DNA of 64,000 nt from Prochlorococcus marinus XMU1406 (GCF_017696055.1 NZ_JAAORG010000003.1:248001-312000), one strand, 5' to 3'. Shown: positions 24,066 through 32,142, numbered from the stretch's first letter. Numbers and translations: made by a program. The notes: generated by a model not told the origin, from the letters alone.

Positions 24066-24066
24066 A

Positions 24067-24963
24067 ATGAAAAAATATATATCCCCTAGTAATAATTTAA
24101 AAAACCTGAATTTAATTATTAATTCTGATACTTATAAATTGGCTCACGAAGATATTGGTCTACTACGCCGAAATGAAATGCGTGGAGTTAGGATGCTTCT
24201 TGAAATTACTAAACCAGATTTAATCCTTGAAGAAAATAAAATTCTTTCAACCATAATTATTTTTGGAGGCGCAACCATTACAGAAGAATCAAATATAAAA
24301 AAGAGAATTGAAAATATAGAAGAGTTAATTAAAAAAAATCATAAATCGATACTTCTAAAACGAAATTTAAATAGATTAGAAAATTTGCTTCTAATGAGTC
24401 ATTACTATCAATCCGCAAGAGAGTTTTCTAAACTTGCTTCAATTAGTAATCAAAATAAAAACTGTAATTCTCACGTGATTGTGACAGGTGGGGGGCCTGG
24501 GATTATGGAAGCTGCCAATAGAGGTGCATTTGAAGCAAATTGTAAATCTATAGGGTTAAATATCAGTCTTCCTAATGAGCAAATCCCTAATTCTTTTATA
24601 ACACCAGGTCTTTGCTTTAAGTTTAATTATTTTGCATTAAGAAAGATCCATTTTGTCATGCGATCAGTGGCTGCTGTATTTTTCCCTGGAGGTTTTGGAA
24701 CGCTAGATGAATTATTTGAACTATTGACACTTTGTCAAACAGGAATGAAAACTAAAATCCCAATCATACTTTTTGGTAGAGAGTATTGGAATAGGATAAT
24801 TAACTTTGAATATTTAGCTGATCTTGGATTAATTGAAGATGAACATTTAAATCTTTTCCAATATGCAGACACTGCATCAGAAGCATGGAAAATTATCAAA
24901 TCATCAAAAAGCCAGCCTAGAAAAATACAAGCTGACTTGATAACAAATGTAAAAGAAGATTGA
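24067..24963 (+). CDS. LOG-family protein (lysine-decarboxylase-like fold)
   Basis: 298 aa from ATG 24067, which removes the short overlap produced by the TTG at 24058. The two signature motifs are present: VTGGGPGIMEAANRGAFE and FFPGGFGTLDELFELLTLCQ. LOG proteins cleave nucleoside 5'-monophosphates to base and ribose phosphate (cytokinin activation in plants, purine salvage or detoxification in bacteria). An N-terminal extension of about 60 residues is as in other cyanobacterial members. Confidence 0.88.
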   Translation: MKKYISPSNNLKNLNLIINSDTYKLAHEDIGLLRRNEMRGVRMLLEITKPDLILEENKILSTIIIFGGATITEESNIKKRIENIEELIKKNHKSILLKRNLNRLENLLLMSHYYQSAREFSKLASISNQNKNCNSHVIVTGGGPGIMEAANRGAFEANCKSIGLNISLPNEQIPNSFITPGLCFKFNYFALRKIHFVMRSVAAVFFPGGFGTLDELFELLTLCQTGMKTKIPIILFGREYWNRIINFEYLADLGLIEDEHLNLFQYADTASEAWKIIKSSKSQPRKIQADLITNVKED

Positions 24964-25134
24964 TTAATAAGTATTTGATATTTTGTTTTTCATGCTTTCA
25001 ATCTTATTGATTAATTCATCTAAGCATTCTGTATTATTTTGCTCTTGTCTTTTATGGCTTTGACTTTTTTGAGTACTAATAAATTTCTTACTTTTATATA
25101 TTTTATTTAAAATATCTTCAGAAATTACAGGAAT
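24964..25134 (-). pseudogene. Start-less relative of the LD-LIN family (56 codons)
   Basis: Open frame read from ATT at 25134: IPVISEDILNKIYKSKKF ... CLDELINKIESMKNKISNTY. The C-terminus matches 28089-28226 (WLDKLINNIEDMKNKISKNS). An in-frame TAA lies just upstream and no ATG, GTG or TTG precedes the conserved part. Either it has lost its start or it uses ATT. Confidence 0.45.
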
Positions 25135-25304
25135 GAATAAGCAATATTACCAAATCGATTGACCAGTCAAACTTTAGCAGCATTTCATACAAACCTAACC
25201 ATCACAAATTAACTAAGAAAATCTAAATCTCTTTAGTTAGGTATTTTCTACGATGTTTTTATTTGAAATTCTGATTTGAATTAGTAAAGGGTATAGATAT
25301 TCCT

Positions 25305-25412
25305 ATGGAAAAATCATTTCTGAATTTCATTTATTGGATCTTAGTTAAGTCAGCTGAAAGTTACTACGGAGATTCATTAAAAACAGAAGTACCATATACA
25401 CCTTATTTTTAG
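25305..25412 (+). CDS. Small protein (35 aa)
   Basis: ATG start after AAAGGG. MEKSFLNFIYWILVKSAESY, an amphipathic to membrane helix, then an acidic/aromatic end. Function unknown. Confidence 0.4.
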   Translation: MEKSFLNFIYWILVKSAESYYGDSLKTEVPYTPYF

Positions 25413-25479
25413 TTTTGGTGGACCTTAACTTTTAATATTAGATTTCTAGTTTAAGAGTTATTAGTTTGTAATTAATTTA

Positions 25480-25638
25480 TCAAAAAAAACAATATGGGTT
25501 ACTTATAGATTCACTACAAAATGTTCTCTTACATGGAATTTCTTTGACTGATTGTGAATAAATTTTAACGGTAAGGATCTCTCCAAAATTAACTAAAACT
25601 ACAATCAGAAGAAGTAGCTCAATTGCGAGGTTGGTTAT
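25480..25638 (-). CDS. Membrane microprotein with apparent ATA start (52 aa)
   Basis: An AAGGAGGG ribosome site stands 7 bases before ATA-ACC-AAC-CTC, reading (M)TNLAIELLLLIVVLV. The start of 23204-23305 is the same with ATG (MTNLGIEILF). The frame stays open for 52 codons and ends with a Cys-rich segment PCKRTFCSESISNPYC. So either ATA initiates or the gene lost its start very recently. Confidence 0.5.
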   Translation of the reverse strand: MTNLAIELLLLIVVLVNFGEILTVKIYSQSVKEIPCKRTFCSESISNPYCFF

Positions 25639-25715
25639 AAGATTACCCTCCTTAAATTTATATAAAAACCCTACAACGTCAAAATAGGTATTGAATAGAG
25701 TTTAAATTCCTATTT

Positions 25716-25880
25716 TTAGCCATCGAGATTCTTTGGTACTGGACTAGATTCACAATTTTCGACGCATTCTTCTAAAGATTTTTCAGAATTACTCTTAATT
25801 TCGCAACTACGAAGACAATCATAGAAGGAATACTTGGGATCTAATTCATTTTTGAATTGTTTATTTCTAAATGTATTCAT
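25716..25880 (-). CDS. Twin CX3C microprotein (54 aa)
   Basis: ATG start with AGGGAG upstream, inside the end of the previous gene. CLRSC, 13 residues, CVENC: two CX3C motifs on predicted helices, as in 8784-8942. Starts 2 bases after the stop of 25883-25990, so co-translated. A disulfide-stabilised helical hairpin is plausible. Confidence 0.6.
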   Translation of the reverse strand: MNTFRNKQFKNELDPKYSFYDCLRSCEIKSNSEKSLEECVENCESSPVPKNLDG

Positions 25881-25882
25881 GA

Positions 25883-25990
25883 TCAAACTCCCTTTGATTT
25901 TTTTTCAAGTTGATTAATTAATTTATCCAACCAAAGAGTGTTATTGATCTTTTTTGTATTTTTAAAGTATTTCGTTTTGTAAGTACTCAT
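25883..25990 (-). CDS. LD-LIN family microprotein (35 aa)
   Basis: ATG with GGAGG upstream (GGAGGTTTTACTTC). Basic start (MSTYKTKYFKNTKKIN) then LWLDKLINQLEKKSKG, related to WLDKLINNIEDMKNK of 28089-28226. Followed after 2 bases by the twin CX3C gene. Function unknown. Confidence 0.55.
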   Translation of the reverse strand: MSTYKTKYFKNTKKINNTLWLDKLINQLEKKSKGV

Positions 25991-26180
25991 GAAGTAAAAC
26001 CTCCAATCAGTGGAACTAATTTAAAGGTGATGATTCAAATTTCCTAGAGCAAAAATACTGATTATGAATTTAGTGAAATATTTTAAAAATGATTAATTTA
26101 TAGTTTTAATTTTAGGTATTAAAACTCTTGATTCTTGTATATAACAAATACTAAATAACTTCTAAAAAAGGGGGTTAATT

Positions 26181-26321
26181 ATGACTTACGGAAATCTAAT
26201 TAAAAATAAAATTCAACATGAATTTGGTGGTTTGTTTGATACGTTATCAATTGAGAGAAAATTAACTGATGCTCAAATGGAATGTATGCGATTTGGAATT
26301 TGTGATTATGCTCCAAGATAA
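26181..26321 (+). CDS. Small soluble protein (46 aa)
   Basis: ATG with AAAAAGGGGG upstream. Helical (TYGNLIKNKIQHEFGGLFDT) with an end carrying two Cys (MECMRFGICDYAPR). No family recognised. Confidence 0.55.
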   Translation: MTYGNLIKNKIQHEFGGLFDTLSIERKLTDAQMECMRFGICDYAPR

Positions 26322-26378
26322 GTTGAGGAAGTTCCCTTTTTTCATTATTAATTTGAATTTATTTAAAAAGAAGGGTAA

Positions 26379-26687
26379 TTAGCTCCTCCTCACCCAATCG
26401 GGAGATCCACTAAACCAATCAGCAAGATCATCATTTTTGGGATCAAAATGATTTTCAGTTTCTAAACCATCAAGGCCAAGATTCTGGATAAGTCCATTTA
26501 TTCCATCTGATTTTTGCTTACCATATCTTCTTAAGCTATTAGCTTTCTTAAGCCATGTCCATATAGTTGAATTATGTTTTGCAAACTTTTCTATATAAAT
26601 TCTATCTTCCAATGAGACAGGTTCATCTAGTGAAATCCTCTTTATAATATCCTTAATTTTTAAACGAGTCTTGTTGGTTAGAAACAT
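26379..26687 (-). CDS. Conserved hypothetical protein (102 aa)
   Basis: ATG start. Basic helical N-terminal half (KTRLKIKDIIKRISLDEPVS ... KFAKHNSTIWTWLKKANSLR) and acidic end DDLADWFSGSPDWVRR. Reads like a small helical domain; no known function. Confidence 0.65.
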   Translation of the reverse strand: MFLTNKTRLKIKDIIKRISLDEPVSLEDRIYIEKFAKHNSTIWTWLKKANSLRRYGKQKSDGINGLIQNLGLDGLETENHFDPKNDDLADWFSGSPDWVRRS

Positions 26688-27075
26688 ATTTATAAAAGAA
26701 GTTAATGTTTTATAAAAGTTTTTTTTATGAATGTCTTGTCAATCTTTATTTCAAGAAAAAGTATTTTTTAGAGGCTTTTCAGGGACAAATATATTTATTT
26801 AAAAACAGGTGTATATAATTGGTAAAAAAGACTACTTAATTTGATTTATATAACTTATATAAAAACGATTTCTGTATAAGTTTCTCTACATAATTTAAGA
26901 TTTAATTTATAAAAAAGGATAAGAAAAAATTTACATTAACCTTGGATTAAAAATAAGGGGACGCTAGCTCCTTATAAAAGATTTATACAAAAACATAAAA
27001 AGTTAAATCAAGTACTGAAAGATATTTAAAAAATAAATACTATAAGTTTAAATAATTTTATAGAAATTCAAATTA
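26688..27075. other. Gene-free spacer
   Basis: About 390 bases with no credible frame on either strand. One hairpin ATAAGG...CCTTAT at about 26953-26976 precedes the cupin gene by roughly 100 bases and may lie in its leader. Nothing else is visible. Confidence 0.4.
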
Positions 27076-27501
27076 ATGATCAAGAATTTATTCATTGCAT
27101 TAGCTTTTGCATTAATGCTTATCAATCCAAGCATTTCTATAGCGGCAGAATCTCCTGTTGATGTACAAGAGATCTTTACCTCTTCAGAAAACATTGATGG
27201 AGATAATTTTAAGTATCCAAAAGGAAAAGCTGAAATGCGTTTGATAAGAGTAGAAGTTGAAAATGGAGCAACTATACCAATGCACTCTCATCCTGTACCT
27301 TTACTGGGTCATATTGAAAGTGGTGAATTAACTCTTGCGGAAAAGACAGGTATTAGTAAAACCTTTAAGGAGGGGGATTCATTTGTTCTCTCAGCAAATA
27401 CTCCTGCTCATACAATGGCTAATAGTGGTAATTCTTCAGCAGTTATGTGGGTTGCTGTAGCTTCAGCAGAAGGTGTGCCTACTTTAAATCCTGAAGAATA
27501 A
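27076..27501 (+). CDS. Exported cupin protein (141 aa)
   Basis: Signal peptide (MIKNLFIALAFALMLINPSI, cleavage about SIA-AES), then one cupin: IPMHSHPVPLLGHIESGELT and FVLSANTPAHTMANSG, with three His able to hold a metal. A periplasmic or lumenal single-domain cupin. Substrate unknown. Confidence 0.8.
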   Translation: MIKNLFIALAFALMLINPSISIAAESPVDVQEIFTSSENIDGDNFKYPKGKAEMRLIRVEVENGATIPMHSHPVPLLGHIESGELTLAEKTGISKTFKEGDSFVLSANTPAHTMANSGNSSAVMWVAVASAEGVPTLNPEE

Positions 27502-27678
27502 ACTACCCGATTGACTGTCAGTCCACAAATAACTAAATATTTTTATCTCGCTCTCTCGAGATTAGTTAATGCTTTTTCAAAAGTAGAAAAGAAAGTACAA
27601 ATGCTATTCAATGCAACCAACAAAAGAACTACTGATCTTCCATGTTGATTTAATTAAAGTGTTCTTTGAGTCATACTC

Positions 27679-27861
27679 TTAATAATCGTCGTTATAATCG
27701 GATGGACTACCAGTTAAAGAACAAACAACTGATTCCTCTTTTTTCATTTCTTTTATTTCCATTATTGGTCTGCCCATTTTCTTAAGAACATTTATATCTT
27801 CTTTAGTCTGACATCGAGCAATTATGTTTCCTTTTTGATCAAAGCAACTGTAGTAAGTCAT
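27679..27861 (-). CDS. Conserved small protein (60 aa)
   Basis: MTYYSCFDQKGNIIARCQTK, a beta-hairpin opening with two Cys, then EDINVLKKMGRPIMEIKEM and an acidic end. Starts next to the duplicated block 27886-28010, which therefore lies between two divergent genes. Function unknown. Confidence 0.6.
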   Translation of the reverse strand: MTYYSCFDQKGNIIARCQTKEDINVLKKMGRPIMEIKEMKKEESVVCSLTGSPSDYNDDY

Positions 27862-27885
27862 TTTATTAAATGCAATTTAAAGTTT

Positions 27886-28010
27886 ATGGTTGATTTCAGT
27901 TGTAGCAACGCAACCAACTCATGACAACCATATTTCTAATTTAAGTCAGCCATAGATTTAAATGGCTAAAAAAACATACCTCTTTCCGTACCTAAATGTT
28001 CCTCAAACCG
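27886..28010 (+). repeat. Duplicated 125-bp upstream block, copy 1
   Basis: Starts with ATGGTTG (27886) pairing with CAACCAT (27925-27931); inside, AGTTG/CAACT can pair. The conserved joint CTCATGA precedes the 3' arm. The distal part has ATACCTCTTTCCGTACC and GTTCCTCAAACCG. The inverted copy at 35560-35684 has the same length. It ends about 78 bases upstream of the ATG at 28089. Confidence 0.7.
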
Positions 28011-28088
28011 CACACATTAGATACCCAGTGTTTTAGTCGAATCAATTAGAATAAAGAGGTATTAAAACGAATATACAAAGAAGAATTT

Positions 28089-28226
28089 ATGAGTGGAGAT
28101 TTTGAGACTCTTGAAATTAATCAACCAAAAATTACATATTTAAAACCAGAAGACAATACAGAATGGTTAGACAAATTAATTAATAATATTGAGGACATGA
28201 AGAACAAGATATCAAAAAATTCTTAG
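28089..28226 (+). CDS. LD-LIN family microprotein (45 aa)
   Basis: ATG start downstream of the duplicated block. MSGDFETLEINQPKITYL, then WLDKLINNIEDMKNKISKNS. The last 20 residues match 24964-25134 and, in part, 25883-25990. Helical and soluble. Function unknown. Confidence 0.6.
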   Translation: MSGDFETLEINQPKITYLKPEDNTEWLDKLINNIEDMKNKISKNS

Positions 28227-28362
28227 AAATTTAAGAAAGAAACTTTTTTGTTAGATCTTTAGTTTGAATGAGAAGCAATTCAAAAAAGAATTTTAAATTT
28301 TGTATTTAAGGTAACTGCTTTTTTGTGAGCATTATTCAGAATAAGAGTCCGACTATTTTTTT

Positions 28363-28506
28363 ATGCAAAAAAATTTAGATGAAAATTCTTATAAAAAAAG
28401 AATTGAAAATATAGAAAAAGGAAAATCTTATTTAAAAAGTAATGGATTTTTTAAATCAAAATCTAATCTATTCGAAGACATACAAAAATTTATCTATAAA
28501 AGGTAA
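28363..28506 (+). CDS. Small basic protein (47 aa)
   Basis: ATG start. Lys/Asn-rich helix (NSYKKRIENIEKGKSYLKSN) then FFKSKSNLFEDIQKFIYKR. Composition is typical of nucleic-acid or surface-binding microproteins. No family recognised. Confidence 0.45.
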   Translation: MQKNLDENSYKKRIENIEKGKSYLKSNGFFKSKSNLFEDIQKFIYKR

Positions 28507-28624
28507 TTTTAAAAAAACTTTTTACTTTTGATTAATTAAATCATTCCTTAAGCAAGCCATCACATAAAAGAAAGAAAGACTTGAAAAGGTTAGGAGAAAA
28601 AAAGAATGGGTCGATTTTCTATAA

Positions 28625-28729
28625 CTAAATTAATCCGAATAATCCTGCAGTAAAGCCAACAGCAGTAAAGAATACGAACTCGATTAAATCTCTTGGGGCA
28701 GAGTTCATAAAAAAACTGATTTGAGTCAT
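28625..28729 (-). CDS. Membrane micropeptide (34 aa)
   Basis: ATG start 4 bases after the stop of the upstream secreted-protein gene, so likely co-transcribed. MTQISFFMNSAPRDLIEF then a Gly/Ala/Phe helix (VFFTAVGFTAGLFGLI). Function unknown. Confidence 0.55.
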   Translation of the reverse strand: MTQISFFMNSAPRDLIEFVFFTAVGFTAGLFGLI

Positions 28730-28733
28730 AATT

Positions 28734-28928
28734 TTATGACTTGAGAGAATCTCTTAAATCAAACTTTTCAGCTTTTTCAATTTGACACTCAGTATCATCT
28801 TCAGCGCATTTGATTTCAGCTTTTTTGTTCATGTGGCTACTACAACCACCTGCTATAACTGGTAAGCCGGTTGTAGCCGTAAAACCAGTTAAACATGCAA
28901 AGGCTATATAAGGAAAAAGTCTTTTCAT
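28734..28928 (-). CDS. Exported Cys-rich small protein (64 aa)
   Basis: Signal peptide MKRLFPYIAFACLTGFTATT ending near GLPVIAGG, then GGCSSHMNKKAEIKCAEDDT and ECQIEKAEKF: three Cys in the mature part. Likely periplasmic or thylakoid lumen. An HLR1-like repeat touches its start. Confidence 0.65.
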   Translation of the reverse strand: MKRLFPYIAFACLTGFTATTGLPVIAGGCSSHMNKKAEIKCAEDDTECQIEKAEKFDLRDSLKS

Positions 28929-28931
28929 TTA

Positions 28932-28949
28932 ATTGTTACTTTATGTAAA
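28932..28949 (-). promoter_or_regulatory. HLR1-like repeat
   Basis: Minus strand TTTACATA-AA-GTAACAAT, one mismatch per second half-site to the RpaB-binding consensus. It lies 4 bases from the start codon of the secreted-protein gene. Suggests light control. Confidence 0.4.
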
Positions 28950-29023
28950 CTTATTATGTTACATAAAAAGCTCATGTGTGAGTAGGCGATAATTCGCCTG
29001 CACCCAATACCAACCATCACTTC

Positions 29024-29158
29024 CCTAAATAGAAACTTTGATGGATAATAAACATATAAAAAAATTCTAATTTTAGCCGAATTTTTGCAGATAAATTACT
29101 CCAAATCCTTGATATGACTGAAGAAAATTTTTGGCTAATGAAAAGTGATCCAGTCTAG
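29024..29158 (+). pseudogene. Promoter and 5' remnant of the EVE-domain gene
   Basis: The 29 bases at 29024-29052 (CCTAAATAGAAACTTTGATG and on) are identical to 36542-36570 upstream of the EVE gene. After a similar distance follows ATG (29114) with TTTTTGGCTAATGAAAAGTG, matching the EVE start (W-L-M-K-S-E/D-P), then TAG after 14 codons. A truncated duplicate. Confidence 0.7.
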
Positions 29159-29526
29159 CTATTACAAGAATTTCAAGAATTCTAAATTTTCTATTCACAC
29201 TTTATTTACACTTTTACAGACTAAAAAACAAACCGATATTGCATTCGGTTCGAAGTAATAAAACCCGGAAACTATTAATCTCTTTTGATGAATAGCCTTT
29301 AAATAACAAAGACACAAAGCACAAAAACTACATTAAGTAGCAAGCTAAGTGTCTTGGAAGTAATCTTCATTAATAAAAAAGGTTTTTGTACTCGTGTGCA
29401 GGAGTGCGGGGTTAACCTTGAAACCGCTAGGCTCAAGTCCTTACAAAAAGGACAAGTCCTTAGACCACTTATACCGATAAAATATATTCATAACAAGTTT
29501 AGGGAACTTGATTCACTCGCTAAAAA
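29159..29526. other. Gene-free, hairpin-rich spacer
   Basis: AACCGA/TCGGTT (about 29233-29252) forms a hairpin. Further on, GTCCTT can pair with AAGGAC, which can alternatively pair with a second GTCCTT (29437-29460). No frame is credible. A small RNA or leader is possible, but no orientation is preferred. Confidence 0.35.
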
Positions 29527-30246
29527 CTAAAGCATTCCAAATCCCTTAATTCTTTTTTCTGATTTATATCCTGCTTGTACGAATTGAGTATTATCAGTCC
29601 CTACATCATAAAGAGTATAATTTTTTCCTGCCCCAATACCAATAACAGCTTTTTGCGGAACTTTCTGCTCTTTCTTACGATTTCCATTTAAATCTTCTAC
29701 TTCAGAATTAACAGTTCCCTCTGTCAATTCCAAATGAAACTGTTCTTTGCTTCTTGCAGTAAATAATCTGTTTACCTGAAGACGTGTAAGTCTATCAAGG
29801 AGTGTCAGTGGCGGCGTATCTAGTGTTAAATTTTCGCCAATATCTTTTGAGCTTCCGTGAATTAAGCCACAATCAAGTTCAACAAATCCAAATTGAAGTG
29901 CTGCTATCCAATCAAAAAATGATTTGTCTACAGCATTCGTAAGAGACTTAACTACTTCTTCACCCTTTTTTATTCTCAAAGCTTCAGCTCTTTGATCCCC
30001 ACGGTAACCACTTTCCAAGAGGATTTGTTCTTCCCACCAACCATATATACACCATGGTTGTAAATCATTACTTTTTGGATTAATTAACCTATGGAGAAGC
30101 CTATTACAGTTTCTTTCAGGACCTATCATATCCCCCAAAACAAAAAGAGTTATATTACCTGGAGTTCTTTTTAAGTCTTTTTGAATAAGTTCATAAGTAT
30201 CTAGATCCCCTTTAAGACCACTTACGAGTGCCCAGCGTTCTATCAT
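29527..30246 (-). CDS. Metallophosphoesterase-related protein (239 aa)
   Basis: ATG overlaps the end of the upstream gene by 4 bases. VSGLKGDLDTYELI and TLFVLGDMIGPERNC echo the HxND and GDxxG motifs of calcineurin-like esterases, but the first His is replaced (SGLKGD instead of DxHG) and the late GHTH is missing. Probably a degenerate, non-catalytic or altered paralogue of the next gene. Third gene of a three-gene minus operon. Confidence 0.65.
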   Translation of the reverse strand: MIERWALVSGLKGDLDTYELIQKDLKRTPGNITLFVLGDMIGPERNCNRLLHRLINPKSNDLQPWCIYGWWEEQILLESGYRGDQRAEALRIKKGEEVVKSLTNAVDKSFFDWIAALQFGFVELDCGLIHGSSKDIGENLTLDTPPLTLLDRLTRLQVNRLFTARSKEQFHLELTEGTVNSEVEDLNGNRKKEQKVPQKAVIGIGAGKNYTLYDVGTDNTQFVQAGYKSEKRIKGFGML

Positions 30247-31058
30247 CTTTCACAAACATGAGATGCATCTTCAGCTTGTTCTGCAAATTCGAATCCATTT
30301 TTTAAACGCCATGCAAAAATCGGAGGAAGACCGGCATCTATTATTGCTTTACACGTAAGTTCAAGATCATATTCCACTTCTCTAATTTTTACTTCATTTG
30401 TAACTTCGTTATGAACAACATAAGTAGCTTTAGTTCCTCCATGCCTTGGCTCTCCTACTGAACCTGCATTTACTATTCTTCGCATCGGCAATTGAATTTC
30501 TTTTTCTTGAATATCTTTGGGGGCACCCTTTTTGATTTTTACAGCAATTGAACCATCTGCTAATTCGCGAATATAAGGTTGATGAGTATGACCACAAAAT
30601 AGAATCTCTGCTCTGGCATTTTCAACTCTCTCAAGAGCGGCAAATGCATCCATATCGGGTAGAAGATATTCATGTTGACTATTAGGACTACCATGAACAA
30701 AAAGACATTTATCTTTACGTATTGAGTAGGGTAGATTAGCTAGATAATCCTTATTTTCTTTAGTTAATTTATCAGTAGTCCATTGATGAGCAAAATGACC
30801 TCTTTTTTCAGCAAGCTGAGAAGGATAACTACAATCGCAAGCATCTAATCCATCAACAACGTCTTCGTCCCAACATCCCTGACAAGTAGGAATTTTTTTA
30901 TCTCTTATTAACTCAATAACCTCATTAGGTTGAGGACCATAACCCACTAGATCTCCAAGACAGGTAATATTTGTAATTCCTTGGAGTTCAATATCTTTTA
31001 AGACAGCCTCTACTGCAGGTAAATTTGCATGTAAACATGAGATGACAGCTTGATTCAT
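30243..31058 (-). CDS. Calcineurin-like metallophosphoesterase
   Basis: 271 aa. AVISCLHANLPAVEAVL, ITCLGDLVGYGPQPNEV, CLFVHGSPNS and ILFCGHTHQPYI are the metal-ligand blocks of the class; GSVGEPRHGG closes the site. The third block (GNHD) reads GCWDEDV, as in related DUF851-like proteins with a CxxCxxC-rich insert (CQGC, CDC). Predicted phosphodiesterase or phosphatase. Cys residues might bind zinc. Confidence 0.85.
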   Translation of the reverse strand: MNQAVISCLHANLPAVEAVLKDIELQGITNITCLGDLVGYGPQPNEVIELIRDKKIPTCQGCWDEDVVDGLDACDCSYPSQLAEKRGHFAHQWTTDKLTKENKDYLANLPYSIRKDKCLFVHGSPNSQHEYLLPDMDAFAALERVENARAEILFCGHTHQPYIRELADGSIAVKIKKGAPKDIQEKEIQLPMRRIVNAGSVGEPRHGGTKATYVVHNEVTNEVKIREVEYDLELTCKAIIDAGLPPIFAWRLKNGFEFAEQAEDASHVCER

Positions 31059-31065
31059 TTTTAAG

Positions 31066-31848
31066 TTAACGGCTAGAAGTTTGTAGTTGTGAATTTCTAA
31101 GTGAAGTTTGATGATGATCTAGTAGAGCATCATTAAGAAGACAATTATGAATCGTTGATTTTATTGACTCGAAGTTTAAATTTTTCCCTTGTATAACAAT
31201 TTCAGAACATCTTTCTGGTCTTCCATTAAGAGGAGCAACTTGGTTTAATGTTTGATATTGAGATCCTTGCTGACTGACTATCCAGTTAAAGAATATGTAA
31301 CGCCCATCAGGCAAGTTCATTAATGCTTTTGCTCTATATACATCCCCATAAGCACCATTAACTAATTCAAACCAAAAAGTATTCAAGCTTGCAGGATCCC
31401 AAATATGCTTTTTAAGATCAAGGCTTATTGATTCAATTGCTCTAAAATCTAAAGTATCTTTAATTGATAATTCTGGATCTCTACCAAAATGAAGATATCT
31501 ATTTGGCTGGAGATTATATTTTTCAAGTTCATTAATAATTCTCAGATCAACTCCATTAATACCTTGAGATTTAGGTATAAAAAATTGTGGAAATTCAATA
31601 ATAATTAAAATGTTTTCTTTATCTTTCTCTGATATTAAGTTTGAAATAGATAAGTCTAATAAGTTAGGAATTTGATCTTTCAATAAAGCAAAATCAATTT
31701 TTGAATTTATAGCTTGCTCTAAATTAATTTCTGAATAGCCTCCAAGACGTATATAACCACAATTTCCAGAATGATTCTTAAAAGTATTTAGTATCCAATT
31801 TGTCTTACCGCATCCCGGCGACCCTGATATTAACCAAACTTGACTCAT
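31066..31848 (-). CDS. P-loop protein with CobW C-terminal-like domain
   Basis: 260 aa. VWLISGSPGCGKTNWIL is a Walker A close to that of COG0523/CobW GTPases; the C-terminal half ending DGRYIFFNWIVSQQ resembles the CobW_C region. The CxCC metal site of COG0523 chaperones is absent. First gene of the operon; a Fur/Zur-type palindrome stands 40 bases upstream. A metal-homeostasis role is inferred from this context only. Confidence 0.75.
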   Translation of the reverse strand: MSQVWLISGSPGCGKTNWILNTFKNHSGNCGYIRLGGYSEINLEQAINSKIDFALLKDQIPNLLDLSISNLISEKDKENILIIIEFPQFFIPKSQGINGVDLRIINELEKYNLQPNRYLHFGRDPELSIKDTLDFRAIESISLDLKKHIWDPASLNTFWFELVNGAYGDVYRAKALMNLPDGRYIFFNWIVSQQGSQYQTLNQVAPLNGRPERCSEIVIQGKNLNFESIKSTIHNCLLNDALLDHHQTSLRNSQLQTSSR

Positions 31849-31887
31849 GAAAAATACTAACTTATGTATAAAATTTACACCATAATG

Positions 31888-31904
31888 AAAATGAAAATCA
31901 TTTT
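31888..31904. promoter_or_regulatory. Fur/Zur-type palindrome
   Basis: AAAATGA-AAA-TCATTTT is a perfect 7-3-7 inverted repeat. The AATGA-N3-TCATT core equals the core of the Fur-family operator (AATGATAATCATT). It sits between the minus P-loop/phosphoesterase operon and the plus gene at 31904. Zur rather than Fur is a guess from the CobW-like gene. Confidence 0.5.
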
Positions 31905-32044
31905 TGTTTTTATTTTTAGATATTGATTGCCAAAAACAAATAGGTTTTTGGAATGAAAATTCAGAGGGCTATATTTCTAATAAAATGCATGATCTTGATG
32001 TCATTAAAACTGGCTTGGAATTTCAAACTATTAAAGTGATTTAG
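31904..32044 (+). CDS. Possible small protein, TTG start (46 aa)
   Basis: Reads MFLFLDIDCQKQIGFWNENS and EGYISNKMHDLDVIKTG. The TTG overlaps the palindrome. Codon content of the second half is gene-like, but no Shine-Dalgarno is visible. It might be a remnant of a longer gene. Confidence 0.3.
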   Translation: MFLFLDIDCQKQIGFWNENSEGYISNKMHDLDVIKTGLEFQTIKVI

Positions 32045-32142
32045 CTAACCTATAAGTTTTTTATTTATCTAAGTATTTTTACTTATATGTTGAGTTGAAG
32101 ACTTTAAATAATTAATGCTTGTTTTAGGTTTATAAATAAGTA

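Noticed and set aside
29395-29470. tRNA-like segment
   Set aside because: GGCTCAAGTCC resembles a T-arm, but no acceptor stem or anticodon arm can be formed. No tRNA was found in the window.
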